A stretch of 64,000 bases of DNA from Neolewinella persica DSM 23188 (GCF_000373105.1 NZ_KB890439.1:1-64000), one strand, 5' to 3'. Numbered from the stretch's first letter, positions 9,190-17,829 are shown. Notes: generated by a model from the letters alone, not told the origin. A program made the numbers and translations.

Positions 9190-9200
9190 TAACCCTTCCC

Positions 9201-9219
9201 TGCACCTGCGCTCGCGCCA
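9201..9219 (+). repeat. 19-bp GC-rich intergenic motif, copy 2
   Basis: Reads TGCACCTGCGCTCGCGCCA. It ends 13 bp before the ilvN start codon, so it occupies the translation-initiation region of that gene. Confidence 0.8.
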
Positions 9220-9231
9220 AAAAAAGATATA

Positions 9232-9777
9232 ATGAGTACCGAAATAACTAATTACACCATTACTGTTTTTACAGAAGATCAGGCCGGATTGCTTTCCCGG
9301 GTGGTGGGCATTTTTAATCGCCGTAATCTCAGCATCGCCAGTCTGACCACCAGCCAGAGCAGTGATCCGACGATTCACCGGTTTACCATTGTGGTGAAGG
9401 TGACGGAGGAGATGGTGATTAAATTAGTGGCTCAACTCGACAAGCAGGTTGACGTACTAAAAGCTTTTTATTACGAGGATTCAGAAATCGTCCACCAGGA
9501 AATAGCCCTGTATAAAGTCCCCGTCGATGTTTTTAGTAATGGCAGTGAGGTCGAACAGCTGATCCGAAAGCACAACGCCCGGGTATTGCTCATCGAGCCA
9601 GAATACGTAGTGATCGAGAAAACCGGTCACGAGCAGGAAACGAATGCTTTGCTGGATGACCTGCGGCAATTTGGCATCTATGAATTCGTGCGTTCGGGCC
9701 GTGTAGCGATTGTGAAACCGATGGAACGGCTGAACAACTACCTGGCTACGATGGGTAAGGGGATTAGTTCTTCGTAA
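9232..9777 (+). CDS. ilvN: acetolactate synthase, small regulatory subunit
   Basis: The 181-residue protein carries an N-terminal ACT domain (YTITVFTEDQAGLLSRVVGIFNRR, shown as TEDQAGLLSRVVGIFNRR, residues ~7-80), the valine-binding feedback module. A C-terminal ALS_ss_C region (about 85-170) stimulates the large subunit. It would assemble with the neighbouring IlvB and give valine feedback inhibition. The gap to ilvB is 124 bp and holds a weak hairpin and a copy of the GC-rich motif, unusual for an operon whose subunits are needed together. ilvC and the leu genes are not in the window. Confidence 0.94.
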   Translation: MSTEITNYTITVFTEDQAGLLSRVVGIFNRRNLSIASLTTSQSSDPTIHRFTIVVKVTEEMVIKLVAQLDKQVDVLKAFYYEDSEIVHQEIALYKVPVDVFSNGSEVEQLIRKHNARVLLIEPEYVVIEKTGHEQETNALLDDLRQFGIYEFVRSGRVAIVKPMERLNNYLATMGKGISSS

Positions 9778-9980
9778 AGAAGTTCATAGGTGCTTCCACT
9801 GCAATCTGCTCGCTTCGCTCGTTATGCGCTGCAGGTTTAATTTATCTGAGGTGCAAAAGTAGACCTTAAAAGTAACCCGAGGGTCTTTTTTGGCAGCAGC
9901 TATGGGCGGTTCGACCCTTGAATTATGGACTATAAACAACGATCTGCGTATGTTTGCTCATAGAATCAACCTGATCACCT

Positions 9981-11168
9981 ATGAAAAGCATTACCACCCT
10001 TCTAATCGCACTTTTCCTGATTTCGTCGGTGATGAGCTGCGGGAAAAAGGTGCAAACACTGGTCGATTCTGGTGATTACGACCAAACGATCGAACTGTCC
10101 ATGCGTAAGCTGGTCGGGGACAAGAATAAAAGCCCGAAATACGTGAAGGCGCTGGAAACCGCCTTTAAGCGTGCCAATGCTGAAGACATCGATCGAGCCA
10201 ACCGAATGAAGGGAAGTGCTACCGCCGACTGGGTCCGGATACACAGTATTTACCGGAAAATAAACGATCGCCAGCTTAATATAAAGCCACTGATTCCTCT
10301 CGTAGACAAAAACGGGTATGAGGCTGACCTGCGATTTGTCCGGGTAGGGCCCATGTTAAACGAAGCGGGAAACCAGGCAGCTGTTCAGCTCTATACCGAA
10401 GGGGAGCGCCTGCTGGCGCTCGGCAGGCAGGGGGATAAGGCTGCTGCCCGGCAGGCTTACGAGTCTTTTGAAAGCATTGCCTATTACCAGCGGGATTACC
10501 GCAATGCAAACAGCCTGATGCGGGAGGCAGAAGAACTTGGTCGGTTGTACATTACCGTCGAAATGATGAATGCAACGGGCGGCTACCTCCCGGCGGGATT
10601 TGAACAGGAATTACTCCGCATCAATGCCAGCGAAATGCAGGACCGGTGGCGAATTTTCGAAGCGGCCAAAAAGCCGGGCCGTCAGTACGATTACGTGGCA
10701 CGGATTATAATGCGCAACATCGACGTAAGCCCGGAACGCTCCTCCGAACGGCAATACATCGATGAAAAGGAGATTATTGATGGAACAGAATACATACTCG
10801 ACGAGCGGGGCAACGTAGCAAAAGATAGTCTGGGTAACGACCGGACCAAACCTAAAAAAGTCATCATTCGAGCCGATGTCTTTGAAGTTTTTCAGAATAA
10901 GACGGCTGTTGTCAGTGGTAGTTTCGAGCTCTATGACATCAATCAGCGCCGGGTGGTCGATCAGGGTGACCTGACGGCAGAGGCTGTTTTCGAGAACTAT
11001 GCCAGCACCTTTCAGGGCGATCGCCGCGCGCTCTCTTCCCAAACCAGGCTCCGGATCGGTAACCGCCCGCAGCAATTCCCTTCCAACGAAGAGTTGATCC
11101 TCGATGCGGCAGAAGTGCTCAAGCCGATATTGGCGGAACGGATTGCTACTAGTTATAAGTTGATCTAG
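9981..11168 (+). CDS. lipoprotein of unknown function
   Basis: The 395-residue protein has a lipobox (FLISSVMSC, Cys at residue 20). Residues ~30-190 look helical and TPR-like (LVDSGDYDQTIELSMRKL, TEGERLLALGRQGDKAAARQ). The C-terminal half is more beta-rich (VIIRADVFEVFQNKTAVVSG, SFELYDINQRRVVDQGDLTA). No catalytic motif is recognised. An envelope-anchored scaffolding or assembly role would suit a TPR-like lipoprotein, but this is inference. It follows ilvN by about 200 bp and shares a bidirectional hairpin with the convergent TIM-barrel gene. Confidence 0.7.
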   Translation: MKSITTLLIALFLISSVMSCGKKVQTLVDSGDYDQTIELSMRKLVGDKNKSPKYVKALETAFKRANAEDIDRANRMKGSATADWVRIHSIYRKINDRQLNIKPLIPLVDKNGYEADLRFVRVGPMLNEAGNQAAVQLYTEGERLLALGRQGDKAAARQAYESFESIAYYQRDYRNANSLMREAEELGRLYITVEMMNATGGYLPAGFEQELLRINASEMQDRWRIFEAAKKPGRQYDYVARIIMRNIDVSPERSSERQYIDEKEIIDGTEYILDERGNVAKDSLGNDRTKPKKVIIRADVFEVFQNKTAVVSGSFELYDINQRRVVDQGDLTAEAVFENYASTFQGDRRALSSQTRLRIGNRPQQFPSNEELILDAAEVLKPILAERIATSYKLI

Positions 11169-11243
11169 TTGTCGGGTGTCGAGTTTTCGAGGTGTCAAGT
11201 TTTCGGTGCGCGCTTTAGACAACCCGACACCCCGACAACTAGA
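11164..11243. terminator. long inverted repeat between convergent genes
   Basis: TCTAGTTGTCGGG-TGTCG (from 11164) pairs with CGACA-CCCCGACAACTAGA (to 11243), with GTCGAGTTTTCGAGG-like short repeats in the loop. It overlaps the stop codon of the lipoprotein gene and lies 3 bp from the stop of the TIM-barrel gene, so it could serve both strands. Confidence 0.65.
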
Positions 11244-11245
11244 TT

Positions 11246-12166
11246 TTACACGTCCACCGACCGGTAAGCCTCAATAACCTTAAGCTCCCCTTCCTTCCCA
11301 TCCACGGAATTGCCATGTTCCATGCCGTAAACGCCGGTAAAGCCTTTGCTGTGGATGTGGGACAACACATTTCCGTAGTTGATTTCGCCCGTGGTTGGTT
11401 CTTTGCGTCCGGGGTTGTCGCCGATTTGGTAGTAAGCGATCTCGTCCCAGGCAGCGTCGATGTTGGGGATGAGGTTACCTTCCTGGATCTGTTGGTGGTA
11501 GATGTCGAACAGGATTTTACAGCTTGGGCTGTCAACACCCTTACAAAGGGCGTAAGCCTGGGCGGCTTTTGTGAGGAACAGGCCGGGGTGATTTTGGTAG
11601 TTCAATGGTTCAAGTACGATAATTAGACCGTGCTCTTCGAGAATACCAGCCCCTTGTTTGAGGGTTTCCATTACATTGGCAAACTGGTACATCGGTTCCA
11701 GACGCATTTGTACGAAGCCAGGGACTACCGTCATCCATTTGGCGTTACAGCGTTTGGCTACTTCGACTGAGTTGCGGATGTCTTGCAGGAAAGCGTCGCG
11801 GTGCTCGCCCGCACCGTTAGTGAGGGTGGGTTCGCGCCAGTTGATCTTATTGGCGACAAAGACACCCATTGTCATGTTGTTTTTGGCGAGCAGGTCTCCG
11901 ATTTTAGCCTGCATTTCCGGGGTCCGGTTGGGCATCCCATTATCTTCCCATGCGGTAAAGCCCTGGTCGGCTGCCCATTGAATTTGGTCCAGGATGTTGT
12001 CTCCGGCGTGGGATTTAAACATCCCACCGTGCGGTGCGAAGGCCAGGTTGTATTTTTCAGCGGAGGGTAGGGGAGTCGCCGCAGCCACCGTGGTGGCGCT
12101 TGCCGCAGCGCCGGCGGCAAGTAGAGGAAGGGAGGCGGTAAATTGAAGTGCTTTTCTGCGTTGCAT
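11246..12166 (-). CDS. Tat-exported TIM-barrel enzyme, hydroxypyruvate isomerase-like
   Basis: The 306-residue protein starts MQRRKALQF with a twin-arginine-like signal followed by an Ala-rich core, so export of a folded, metal-bound enzyme is likely. The rest is an AP-endonuclease-2/xylose-isomerase-type TIM barrel. Likely metal ligands are Glu in VLEPLNYQNH, Asp in ILFDIYHQQI and Glu in YGMEHGN. The closest named family is hydroxypyruvate isomerase (Hyi), but periplasmic relatives may act on keto-sugars instead. An in-frame ATG 25 codons earlier (12241) was rejected because the RR signal starts at 12166. Confidence 0.82.
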   Translation of the reverse strand: MQRRKALQFTASLPLLAAGAAASATTVAAATPLPSAEKYNLAFAPHGGMFKSHAGDNILDQIQWAADQGFTAWEDNGMPNRTPEMQAKIGDLLAKNNMTMGVFVANKINWREPTLTNGAGEHRDAFLQDIRNSVEVAKRCNAKWMTVVPGFVQMRLEPMYQFANVMETLKQGAGILEEHGLIIVLEPLNYQNHPGLFLTKAAQAYALCKGVDSPSCKILFDIYHQQIQEGNLIPNIDAAWDEIAYYQIGDNPGRKEPTTGEINYGNVLSHIHSKGFTGVYGMEHGNSVDGKEGELKVIEAYRSVDV

Positions 12167-12200
12167 GGATCGGTTGATTTTGGTGTTAAGATAGGATTTT

Positions 12201-12219
12201 GGGCGGGTACGCAGGTGCA
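12201..12219 (-). repeat. 19-bp GC-rich intergenic motif, copy 3
   Basis: On the minus strand it reads TGCACCTGCGTACCCGCCC. It lies 35 bp upstream of the TIM-barrel gene start and points toward it. Confidence 0.8.
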
Positions 12220-12270
12220 AGGAAAAGGGATGAATGAGCAAAACCCCGATATTATTGCCAAAATCACTCC

Positions 12271-12426
12271 ATGCGCTCCTTCTTTCTTTTACGGCTTTCC
12301 CTTTTTTTCTCCTTTTCCGTATCCGCCCAGAACTACATCGGGAAGCAAAAAGACATCGATCAGATTAAAGGCTGCAAAACAAGTCCTCCACTGACAAAGC
12401 TCATTTCCACAGCATCATACCAATAG
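12271..12426 (+). pseudogene. remnant of a secreted SnoaL/DUF4440-like protein
   Basis: A 51-codon frame begins with a good signal peptide (MRSFFLLRLSLFFSFSVSAQ). It continues NYIGKQKDIDQI, which resembles the start of secreted DUF4440/SnoaL-like proteins. The similarity then stops (KGCKTSPPL) and a stop codon follows. The most likely reading is a gene start left after deletion. A genuine small exported peptide is possible. Confidence 0.4.
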
Positions 12427-12435
12427 CTACCTTTG
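12404..12435 (+). promoter_or_regulatory. promoter of the PAP2-type phosphatase gene
   Basis: TACCTTTG (12428-12435) is a perfect -7 element (TAnnTTTG). TTTC at 12404-12407 is a weak -33 at 20-bp spacing. Transcription starting near 12442 would place the 12454-12510 hairpin in the 5' UTR. Confidence 0.6.
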
Positions 12436-12453
12436 TGTGGTCTGACAAAGACA

Positions 12454-12510
12454 TTGTTCCCCGGCACTTGTGCCGGTAAAGAGTCGGCCGGCACAAGTAC
12501 CGGGGAACAA
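12454..12510 (+). promoter_or_regulatory. strong 5'-UTR hairpin
   Basis: The arms 12454-12476 and 12488-12510 are 23 bp long and complementary except for one position (core CCGGCACTTGTGCCGG paired with CCGGCACAAGTACCGG), with an 11-nt loop. It ends 23 nt before the phosphatase start codon. No T-run follows, so it is not a typical terminator. It may stabilise the transcript, bind a protein, or be one of the dispersed hairpin repeats. Confidence 0.7.
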
Positions 12511-12533
12511 GTTTCTACCTATCCAAACTTACC

Positions 12534-13892
12534 ATGCTTAGATTAATAACACTTTTTTCCGTTGCGCTGTTTCTTTTCTCCTGTGGTGAGGATGTTAATC
12601 CTAACTTCCAGGAGGAGGTAGCCAAGCCAGAGTTTTACCACCGCTCGGTCAAGCAATTGACCGATGTGATTGTACACGACATCTTCAGTCCGCCAGTAGC
12701 GGGTCGAATCTATGCGTATTCCTCTATCGCAGGCTACGAGGCCATTGCTGCGGGGGATCCTGCGCTTCAGTCGCTGGCTGGCCAGATTCCTCACCTCAAT
12801 GAACTCCCTTCGGCGCCAGCGGAGGTGGAGATCGCTTACCCGGTTGCTGCTGTCGCAGCGCAGCTAAAAGTGGGAAAAAGCCTCATCTTCAGCGAAGAAA
12901 AGATCGAAGCTTTTGAAATGGAAATCTTTAAGGAATTCGCTGAAATCGGCGTTCCAGAAGCAACGATGACCGCTTCTGTGGCCTTTGGCCACGCCATCGC
13001 CGACCACGTTATCGCCTGGTACGACGGTGATGTCTACAAGCAATCACGCACCTTCCCTAAATATTCCATCACCAACGATCCCAGTAAATGGCAACCCACG
13101 CCGCCCGATTATATGGACGGTATAGAACCAGCCTGGTCAAAAATCCGCACTTTCGCCCTGGATAGTGCCCAGCAGTTTAAGCCCTTGCCTCCCACCGAGT
13201 ACAGTGAAGAAGAGGGCACCGCCTGGTGGGATGGTGTGTTGGAAGTTTACAATGTTTTCAACGGTGTGGAAGAAACGGAAATGGAAGAACGCAAAGCCAT
13301 CGCTCAATTTTGGGACTGCAATCCTTACGTAAGCCATCATGTTGGCCACGTAATGTTTGCTACAAAGAAGATTACGCCTGGTGGCCACTGGGTCAATATT
13401 TCTGCCATCGCAGCACGTAAGGCAAAGGCGGACTTTGCCCAGACGGCCGAAGCCTACGCGATGGTTTCTATGGCTATGCACGATGCTTTCATCAGTTGCT
13501 GGGATGAGAAATACCGCTCTTCGCTCGTCCGTCCGGAAACCTTTATTAACCGTCACATTGATGAGGAATGGCGACCACTATTGCAAACGCCTCCGTTTCC
13601 GGAGCATACTTCGGGCCACTCGGTGGTCAGCCGGGCCTGCGCCATCGTGCTCACCGATATCTTTGGCGACAGCTTTGCCTTTGATGACGATTCGGAAGAG
13701 GAGTACGACCTGCCTACCCGCAGTTACGACAGCTTCCTGGCGGCAAGTGAAGAGGCTGCGGTCAGCCGCCTTTATGGCGGTATTCACTACCGGCCAGCCA
13801 TCGACTACGGCATCACCCAGGGTGAAGCTGTTGGTAAGCATATGTTGAGCCGAATCCAGCCGCGGGCGGCGATTACGCAACGGGAGGAATAG
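12534..13892 (+). CDS. vanadium haloperoxidase/PAP2-type phosphatase lipoprotein
   Basis: The 452-residue protein has a lipoprotein signal (LFSVALFLFSCGED). The C-terminal part shows the PAP2 active-site motifs in order: a Lys/Arg block in EKYRSSLVRPETFIN (about residues 325-340), PEHTSGHSVVSR (about 358-369), and SRLYGGIHYRPAID (about 408-421). The final His is the nucleophile in acid phosphatases and the vanadate ligand in haloperoxidases. Bacterial homologues of this length are annotated as vanadium-dependent haloperoxidases, but phosphatase activity cannot be excluded. It sits in the envelope and is transcribed from its own promoter. Confidence 0.88.
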   Translation: MLRLITLFSVALFLFSCGEDVNPNFQEEVAKPEFYHRSVKQLTDVIVHDIFSPPVAGRIYAYSSIAGYEAIAAGDPALQSLAGQIPHLNELPSAPAEVEIAYPVAAVAAQLKVGKSLIFSEEKIEAFEMEIFKEFAEIGVPEATMTASVAFGHAIADHVIAWYDGDVYKQSRTFPKYSITNDPSKWQPTPPDYMDGIEPAWSKIRTFALDSAQQFKPLPPTEYSEEEGTAWWDGVLEVYNVFNGVEETEMEERKAIAQFWDCNPYVSHHVGHVMFATKKITPGGHWVNISAIAARKAKADFAQTAEAYAMVSMAMHDAFISCWDEKYRSSLVRPETFINRHIDEEWRPLLQTPPFPEHTSGHSVVSRACAIVLTDIFGDSFAFDDDSEEEYDLPTRSYDSFLAASEEAAVSRLYGGIHYRPAIDYGITQGEAVGKHMLSRIQPRAAITQREE

Positions 13893-13969
13893 CCAGTTCT
13901 CAAAATTCGGGGGCTCATCATCCAGCATTCAGGACACAGCATTTATTCAATTGAAAATCTCGAATTAAT

Positions 13970-14251
13970 ATGGTCAACTCCTCCTCTCGGCTTCTTCCTG
14001 TTTTTTTTAGCCTGATCCTGCTGACTTACTTTATCCTTCTGCAGTTGGCCATTCACTTTGAGCTGGATTACGTGTTGATCGGGGTCTTTGTGGAGCTATT
14101 AACCATTCCCGCACTTCTGGCCCTGGTGGCCTATTTGGGGTTTAACTTTTGGAAAGCAATAAGAGGGGAGAAAGTGCAACGACCTGTGCATTGGATTGCG
14201 GTAGGTCTGCTACTGGTCTGCGTGGGGATGCTGGTATGGGCTAGTTTGTAG
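13970..14251 (+). CDS. small membrane protein, 93 aa
   Basis: Three hydrophobic segments are visible: about residues 8-30 (VFFSLILLTYFILLQLAIHF), 33-57 (VLIGVFVELLTIPALLALVAY) trimmed to ELLTIPALLALVAYLG, and 73-92 (WIAVGLLLVCVGMLVWASL). No family is recognised. It follows the phosphatase gene by 77 bp in the same direction and may be co-transcribed. Confidence 0.6.
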   Translation: MVNSSSRLLPVFFSLILLTYFILLQLAIHFELDYVLIGVFVELLTIPALLALVAYLGFNFWKAIRGEKVQRPVHWIAVGLLLVCVGMLVWASL

Positions 14252-14288
14252 TCTGCCTTTCTAACTTTGCTCCGTAATCTTTTTCTCT

Positions 14289-14307
14289 TGCACCTGCGTC
14301 CGCGCCT
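14289..14307 (+). repeat. 19-bp GC-rich intergenic motif, copy 4
   Basis: Reads TGCACCTGCGTCCGCGCCT, 322 bp upstream of the subtilase gene and pointing toward it. It lies directly before hairpin element B1. Confidence 0.8.
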
Positions 14308-14313
14308 GAAAAT

Positions 14314-14466
14314 TGAATGGGTGAATGCAAGAATGTGTGAGTCGCTGCCGCTGTGACCACTCACTGGGCTGCGCTTGTTTGCCATGGTGAGGGAGTGAGG
14401 CGATACGAACGGTACTTGCGGTTGCAACTCGCCACTCAGCAACTCGCTCATTCCCTCCATTCATTT
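14314..14466. repeat. long hairpin element B1
   Basis: The left arm is made of GAATGGGTGAATGCAAGAAT-like units ending in GTCGCTGCCGC. The right arm reads GCGGTTGCAACTCGCCACTC, then units ending CATTCCCTCCATTCATT. The same plan is seen at 16359-16507, 22645-22780 and 41792-41940. Confidence 0.65.
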
Positions 14467-14628
14467 TAAACTTTAAGACCACCTTAAGCATCACTCCTTG
14501 CTTCGATACGTTTACCGACAAAACAGCAACTTCCGTCATTGTTTTGACAGGATTGGCCGTCGAAAGCCCATCACGTAGAACCAAAACGCGGAAACATTGC
14601 TTTCTTTGCAGCAAACTACCAATCAAAT

Positions 14629-16254
14629 ATGAATAAGCTACTCTTTTTTGCCCTAATGCTATGTACGGCCGGGCTATTTGCTCAGACTGCCCCACAGAAT
14701 TGGTGGGATCTTGACCGTACCGACGACACCTTCCCCGGCGTCAGTGCTCAGAAAGCCCACAACTACCTGAAGGGCAAAAAAGCTCAGGACGTTGTCGTGG
14801 CCGTAATTGACTCTGGCGTCGATATAGAGCATGAAGACCTCAAAGACATTATCTGGAATAACCCGGGGGAAATCGCTGGAAACGGCATCGATGACGATAA
14901 CAATGGCTACGTAGACGACGTGCACGGCTGGAACTTCATCGGCGGTAAAGATGGCCGCAATGTCAACTACGAAAACCTGGAAGTGGTGCGCCTGTACAAT
15001 ACCTACAAGGCAAAATACAACAACCGCAACCGCGATGGCCTGAGTAAGGCGGAGAAAGCTGAATTCGACCTGTTTAAGGAGTACGAAAAAGTCATCGAAG
15101 ACAAGAAGTCAGAAATGGGCCCGCAGGCAGGTCAGATTATTGGAATGATGAACATGATCGATGGTGTGGTTAAAGAAATCGGCAAGAAGCCGACGGATAT
15201 TACTGCATCCGACATCGAAGCACTTACCTCCGATGACCAGGGAACAAATGCCGTAAAGCAAATGGTGGCAAGAGCGACCGCTCAAGGCGGTTCTTTTGCC
15301 GATTTCTATGACGGAATAGAAGGCTACGCCAGCTACCTGAAGCAAACGATCGAATACAACTACAACCCTGATTTTGACGCTCGCGATATCGTAGGCGATA
15401 ACCCGGGCAACCTGGATGACCGTAACTACGGTAATAACGACGTAGAAGGACCTGATGCCATGCACGGTACCCACGTAGCTGGTATTATTGCTGCAGTTCG
15501 TGACAATAATGTTGGAATGAACGGCGTCGGTGGACCAAGCGTGAAAATCATGTCTATTCGTACAGTTCCTAACGGAGACGAACGGGATAAAGACGTTGCA
15601 AACGCCATTCGGTATGCCGTTGACAACGGTGCATCCGTAATCAATATGAGCTTTGGTAAAGGCCAGAGCCCCTACAAAAAGGCCGTGGATGCGGCGATGA
15701 AGTACGCCGAAAAGAACGATGTTCTTCTCGTACACGCTGCTGGTAACGATGGGAAAATGTTGACGTTGAAGAACCACTATCCAAACGATACCTACGAAGG
15801 CAAGAAGAAAACGGTTAAGACCTGGATTGAAGTTGGTGCTGCTACGCCCGATTACGGTGATGGATTGGCTGCTGGCTTCTCGAACTACAACAGTAAGTAT
15901 GTTGATGTTTTTGCTCCGGGTGCGCAGATTTACTCCACGGTTCCCGACGACGGTTACAGTAACCTGCAGGGGACTTCAATGGCTGCTCCTATGGTAGCAG
16001 GTATTGCTGCCCTCCTTCGCAGCTACTTCCCTGATCTGAAAGCGACACAGGTCCGTGAGATCATTTTGGAATCCGCAATTCCGGCTAGTCTGATGGTAAC
16101 CAAGCCGGGCTCTGAGGAAATGGTTGACTTCTCTGAACTGTCTACCACCGGTGGTCTGGCCAATGCTTACACTGCCGTGAAGCTTGCTGAGCTTACGAAA
16201 GGCAAGAAGAAAAAAGTGGCTAAACGTGACGAGTCGCTGATGATGTTTAAGTAA
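14629..16254 (+). CDS. subtilisin-like serine protease (S8)
   Basis: The 541-residue protein has a signal peptide (MNKLLFFALMLCTAGLFAQ) and the complete catalytic triad. Asp61 lies in VVVAVIDSGVD, His282 in MHGTHVAGIIAA and Ser450 in GTSMAAPMVAGIAA. The spacing between Asp and His is about 220 residues, against about 32 in subtilisin; a charged, helical insertion (about residues 110-265) fills it. Such insertions occur in secreted Bacteroidota S8 proteases. It lacks a visible T9SS sorting domain and ends in a basic tail (KGKKKKVAKRDE), so it may stay in the periplasm. It probably degrades protein for nutrition. Confidence 0.93.
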   Translation: MNKLLFFALMLCTAGLFAQTAPQNWWDLDRTDDTFPGVSAQKAHNYLKGKKAQDVVVAVIDSGVDIEHEDLKDIIWNNPGEIAGNGIDDDNNGYVDDVHGWNFIGGKDGRNVNYENLEVVRLYNTYKAKYNNRNRDGLSKAEKAEFDLFKEYEKVIEDKKSEMGPQAGQIIGMMNMIDGVVKEIGKKPTDITASDIEALTSDDQGTNAVKQMVARATAQGGSFADFYDGIEGYASYLKQTIEYNYNPDFDARDIVGDNPGNLDDRNYGNNDVEGPDAMHGTHVAGIIAAVRDNNVGMNGVGGPSVKIMSIRTVPNGDERDKDVANAIRYAVDNGASVINMSFGKGQSPYKKAVDAAMKYAEKNDVLLVHAAGNDGKMLTLKNHYPNDTYEGKKKTVKTWIEVGAATPDYGDGLAAGFSNYNSKYVDVFAPGAQIYSTVPDDGYSNLQGTSMAAPMVAGIAALLRSYFPDLKATQVREIILESAIPASLMVTKPGSEEMVDFSELSTTGGLANAYTAVKLAELTKGKKKKVAKRDESLMMFK

Positions 16255-16358
16255 AAGGATTAAAGAAAAAGGGAGGAGAGGTCGTTTGGCCCTATTCCTG
16301 ATTTCTTGAACGGGTGAAGGCTGTGATGGTCTTCGCCCGTTTTGTTTTGCAGCACCAC

Positions 16359-16507
16359 GAATGGTGAATGATTGAATGGGAGAATAGCTGCCGAAATTTC
16401 CATTTGCTGCCCTTTGGGCACCCAGCCTGGTGAACAAGAGTAGCCAAGCGAGTGGAAACGGCGGTAGCTACTCAATCATTCTCTTATTCTCCCATTCTCT
16501 AATTCAC
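16359..16507. repeat. long hairpin element B2
   Basis: The left arm is GAATGGTGAATGATTGAATG, then GGAGAATAGCTGCCG. The right arm is AGCGAGTGGAAACGGCGGTA, then GCTACTCAATCATTCTC and TCCCATTCTCTAATTCAC. It belongs to the same family as 14314-14466. Confidence 0.65.
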
Positions 16508-16536
16508 TATCTTGTCGGAAATTTAACTTACACCAG

Positions 16537-17829
16537 ATGAGACTACTACTTCCTTTCTTCGCCTTATTCTGTTTTTCCCTTTCAGCCCAGACTGGCCATC
16601 CAGAAACCGCCAAAGCGGCGGCCGCCATTGAAGGAAAGGTGATCGAGTGGCGTCACCATCTTCATGAGAATCCTGAACTCAGTAACCGGGAGTTTGAAAC
16701 GGCTAAATACGTGGAAAAACATCTGCGTGGGCTGGGAATGGAAGTTCGGACTGGCATTGCACACACTGGTGTTGTTGGTATTCTCAAAGGGGGGAAGCCA
16801 GGGGGCGTGATCGCCCTTCGGGCAGATATGGACGGACTACCGGTAACGGAGATCGCCGATGTCCCCTTTGCCAGCAAGGCCAAAGCAATGTACGAAGGCA
16901 AAGAGGTTGGGGTGATGCACGCTTGCGGGCATGACACCCACGTAGCCATGCTAATGGGAGCTGCCGAGGTACTAAGCGCTCGGAAAAAAGATATTGAGGG
17001 CACCGTTATATTCATGTTTCAGCCCGCTGAGGAAGGAGCACCGGCAGGAGAGGAAGGCGGTGCAAAATTAATGGTTAAAGAGGGTGTACTCTCTGACTAT
17101 GGGGTAGAGGTAGCTTTCGGCATTCACATTAATTCCCAAACGCCGGTTGGCCAGGTTAACTATAAGCCCGGCGGCGCAATGGCGTCGGTCAACAGTTTTA
17201 ATATTGTGGTGAAGGGGAAGCAAGCACACGGTGCCCGGCCATGGGCCAGTGTCGATCCCATTGTTACCTCAGCACAAATTATCATGGGGCTGCAAACAAT
17301 CGTTTCCCGCCAGCTAGACCTTACTAAAGAGGCTGCGGTAATTACTATTGGCAAAATCGACGGTGGCGTACGCTCCAACATCATTCCTGATGAAGTGACC
17401 ATGGTAGGGACCATCCGGTCTTTGGATAACGATATGCGGAAGGAAATCTTTGCCCGAATCAAAACAACGGCTACCAATATCGCTGCCGCTGCCGGAGCCG
17501 AGGCAGAAGTTACCATCAATGAAGGGTACCCGATCACATTTAATGATCCGGAGATTACCCGTCGCCTTATGCCAATTGTTGCGGCCACCGCCGGCGAAGA
17601 CAACATCAACCTGGTCCGAGCCATTACCGGCGCTGAAGACTTCAGTTTCTATGCTGAAAAAGTGCCCAGCCTCATCGTCTTCCTGGGAGGGATGGACCCG
17701 GCAAAGAATCGTGATGAAGTCGCAGGGCACCATACGCCGAACTTCCAAATTGACGATCGCGGACTAAAACTGGGTGTGGAAATATATACTAACATCGCGC
17801 TGGACTATTTGAACGGCAAAGCGCGTTAA
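16537..17829 (+). CDS. exported M20 amidohydrolase
   Basis: The 430-residue protein has a signal peptide (MRLLLPFFALFCFSLSAQ) and the M20D amidohydrolase fold. It shows the metal-binding VMHACGHDTH (Cys130, His132), the catalytic pair in QPAEEGAPAGEEGG (about residues 165-178), the dimerisation-domain histidine in GKQAHGARPW, and a late GAEDFSFY. Family members cleave N-acyl amino acids, hippurate or amino-acid conjugates using two metal ions. Export suggests a role in taking up peptide-derived amino acids, consistent with the secreted protease gene upstream. The exact substrate cannot be read from the sequence. Confidence 0.93.
   Translation: MRLLLPFFALFCFSLSAQTGHPETAKAAAAIEGKVIEWRHHLHENPELSNREFETAKYVEKHLRGLGMEVRTGIAHTGVVGILKGGKPGGVIALRADMDGLPVTEIADVPFASKAKAMYEGKEVGVMHACGHDTHVAMLMGAAEVLSARKKDIEGTVIFMFQPAEEGAPAGEEGGAKLMVKEGVLSDYGVEVAFGIHINSQTPVGQVNYKPGGAMASVNSFNIVVKGKQAHGARPWASVDPIVTSAQIIMGLQTIVSRQLDLTKEAAVITIGKIDGGVRSNIIPDEVTMVGTIRSLDNDMRKEIFARIKTTATNIAAAAGAEAEVTINEGYPITFNDPEITRRLMPIVAATAGEDNINLVRAITGAEDFSFYAEKVPSLIVFLGGMDPAKNRDEVAGHHTPNFQIDDRGLKLGVEIYTNIALDYLNGKAR

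Larger units (their letters stand above)
14252..14628. other. intergenic region with motif and hairpin element
   Basis: This 377-bp gap holds a copy of the GC-rich motif (14289-14307) and a long imperfect hairpin (14314-14466). The remaining 160 bp before the subtilase gene carry no recognised signal except ACTTTAAG-type direct repeats near 14467-14485. Confidence 0.6.
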
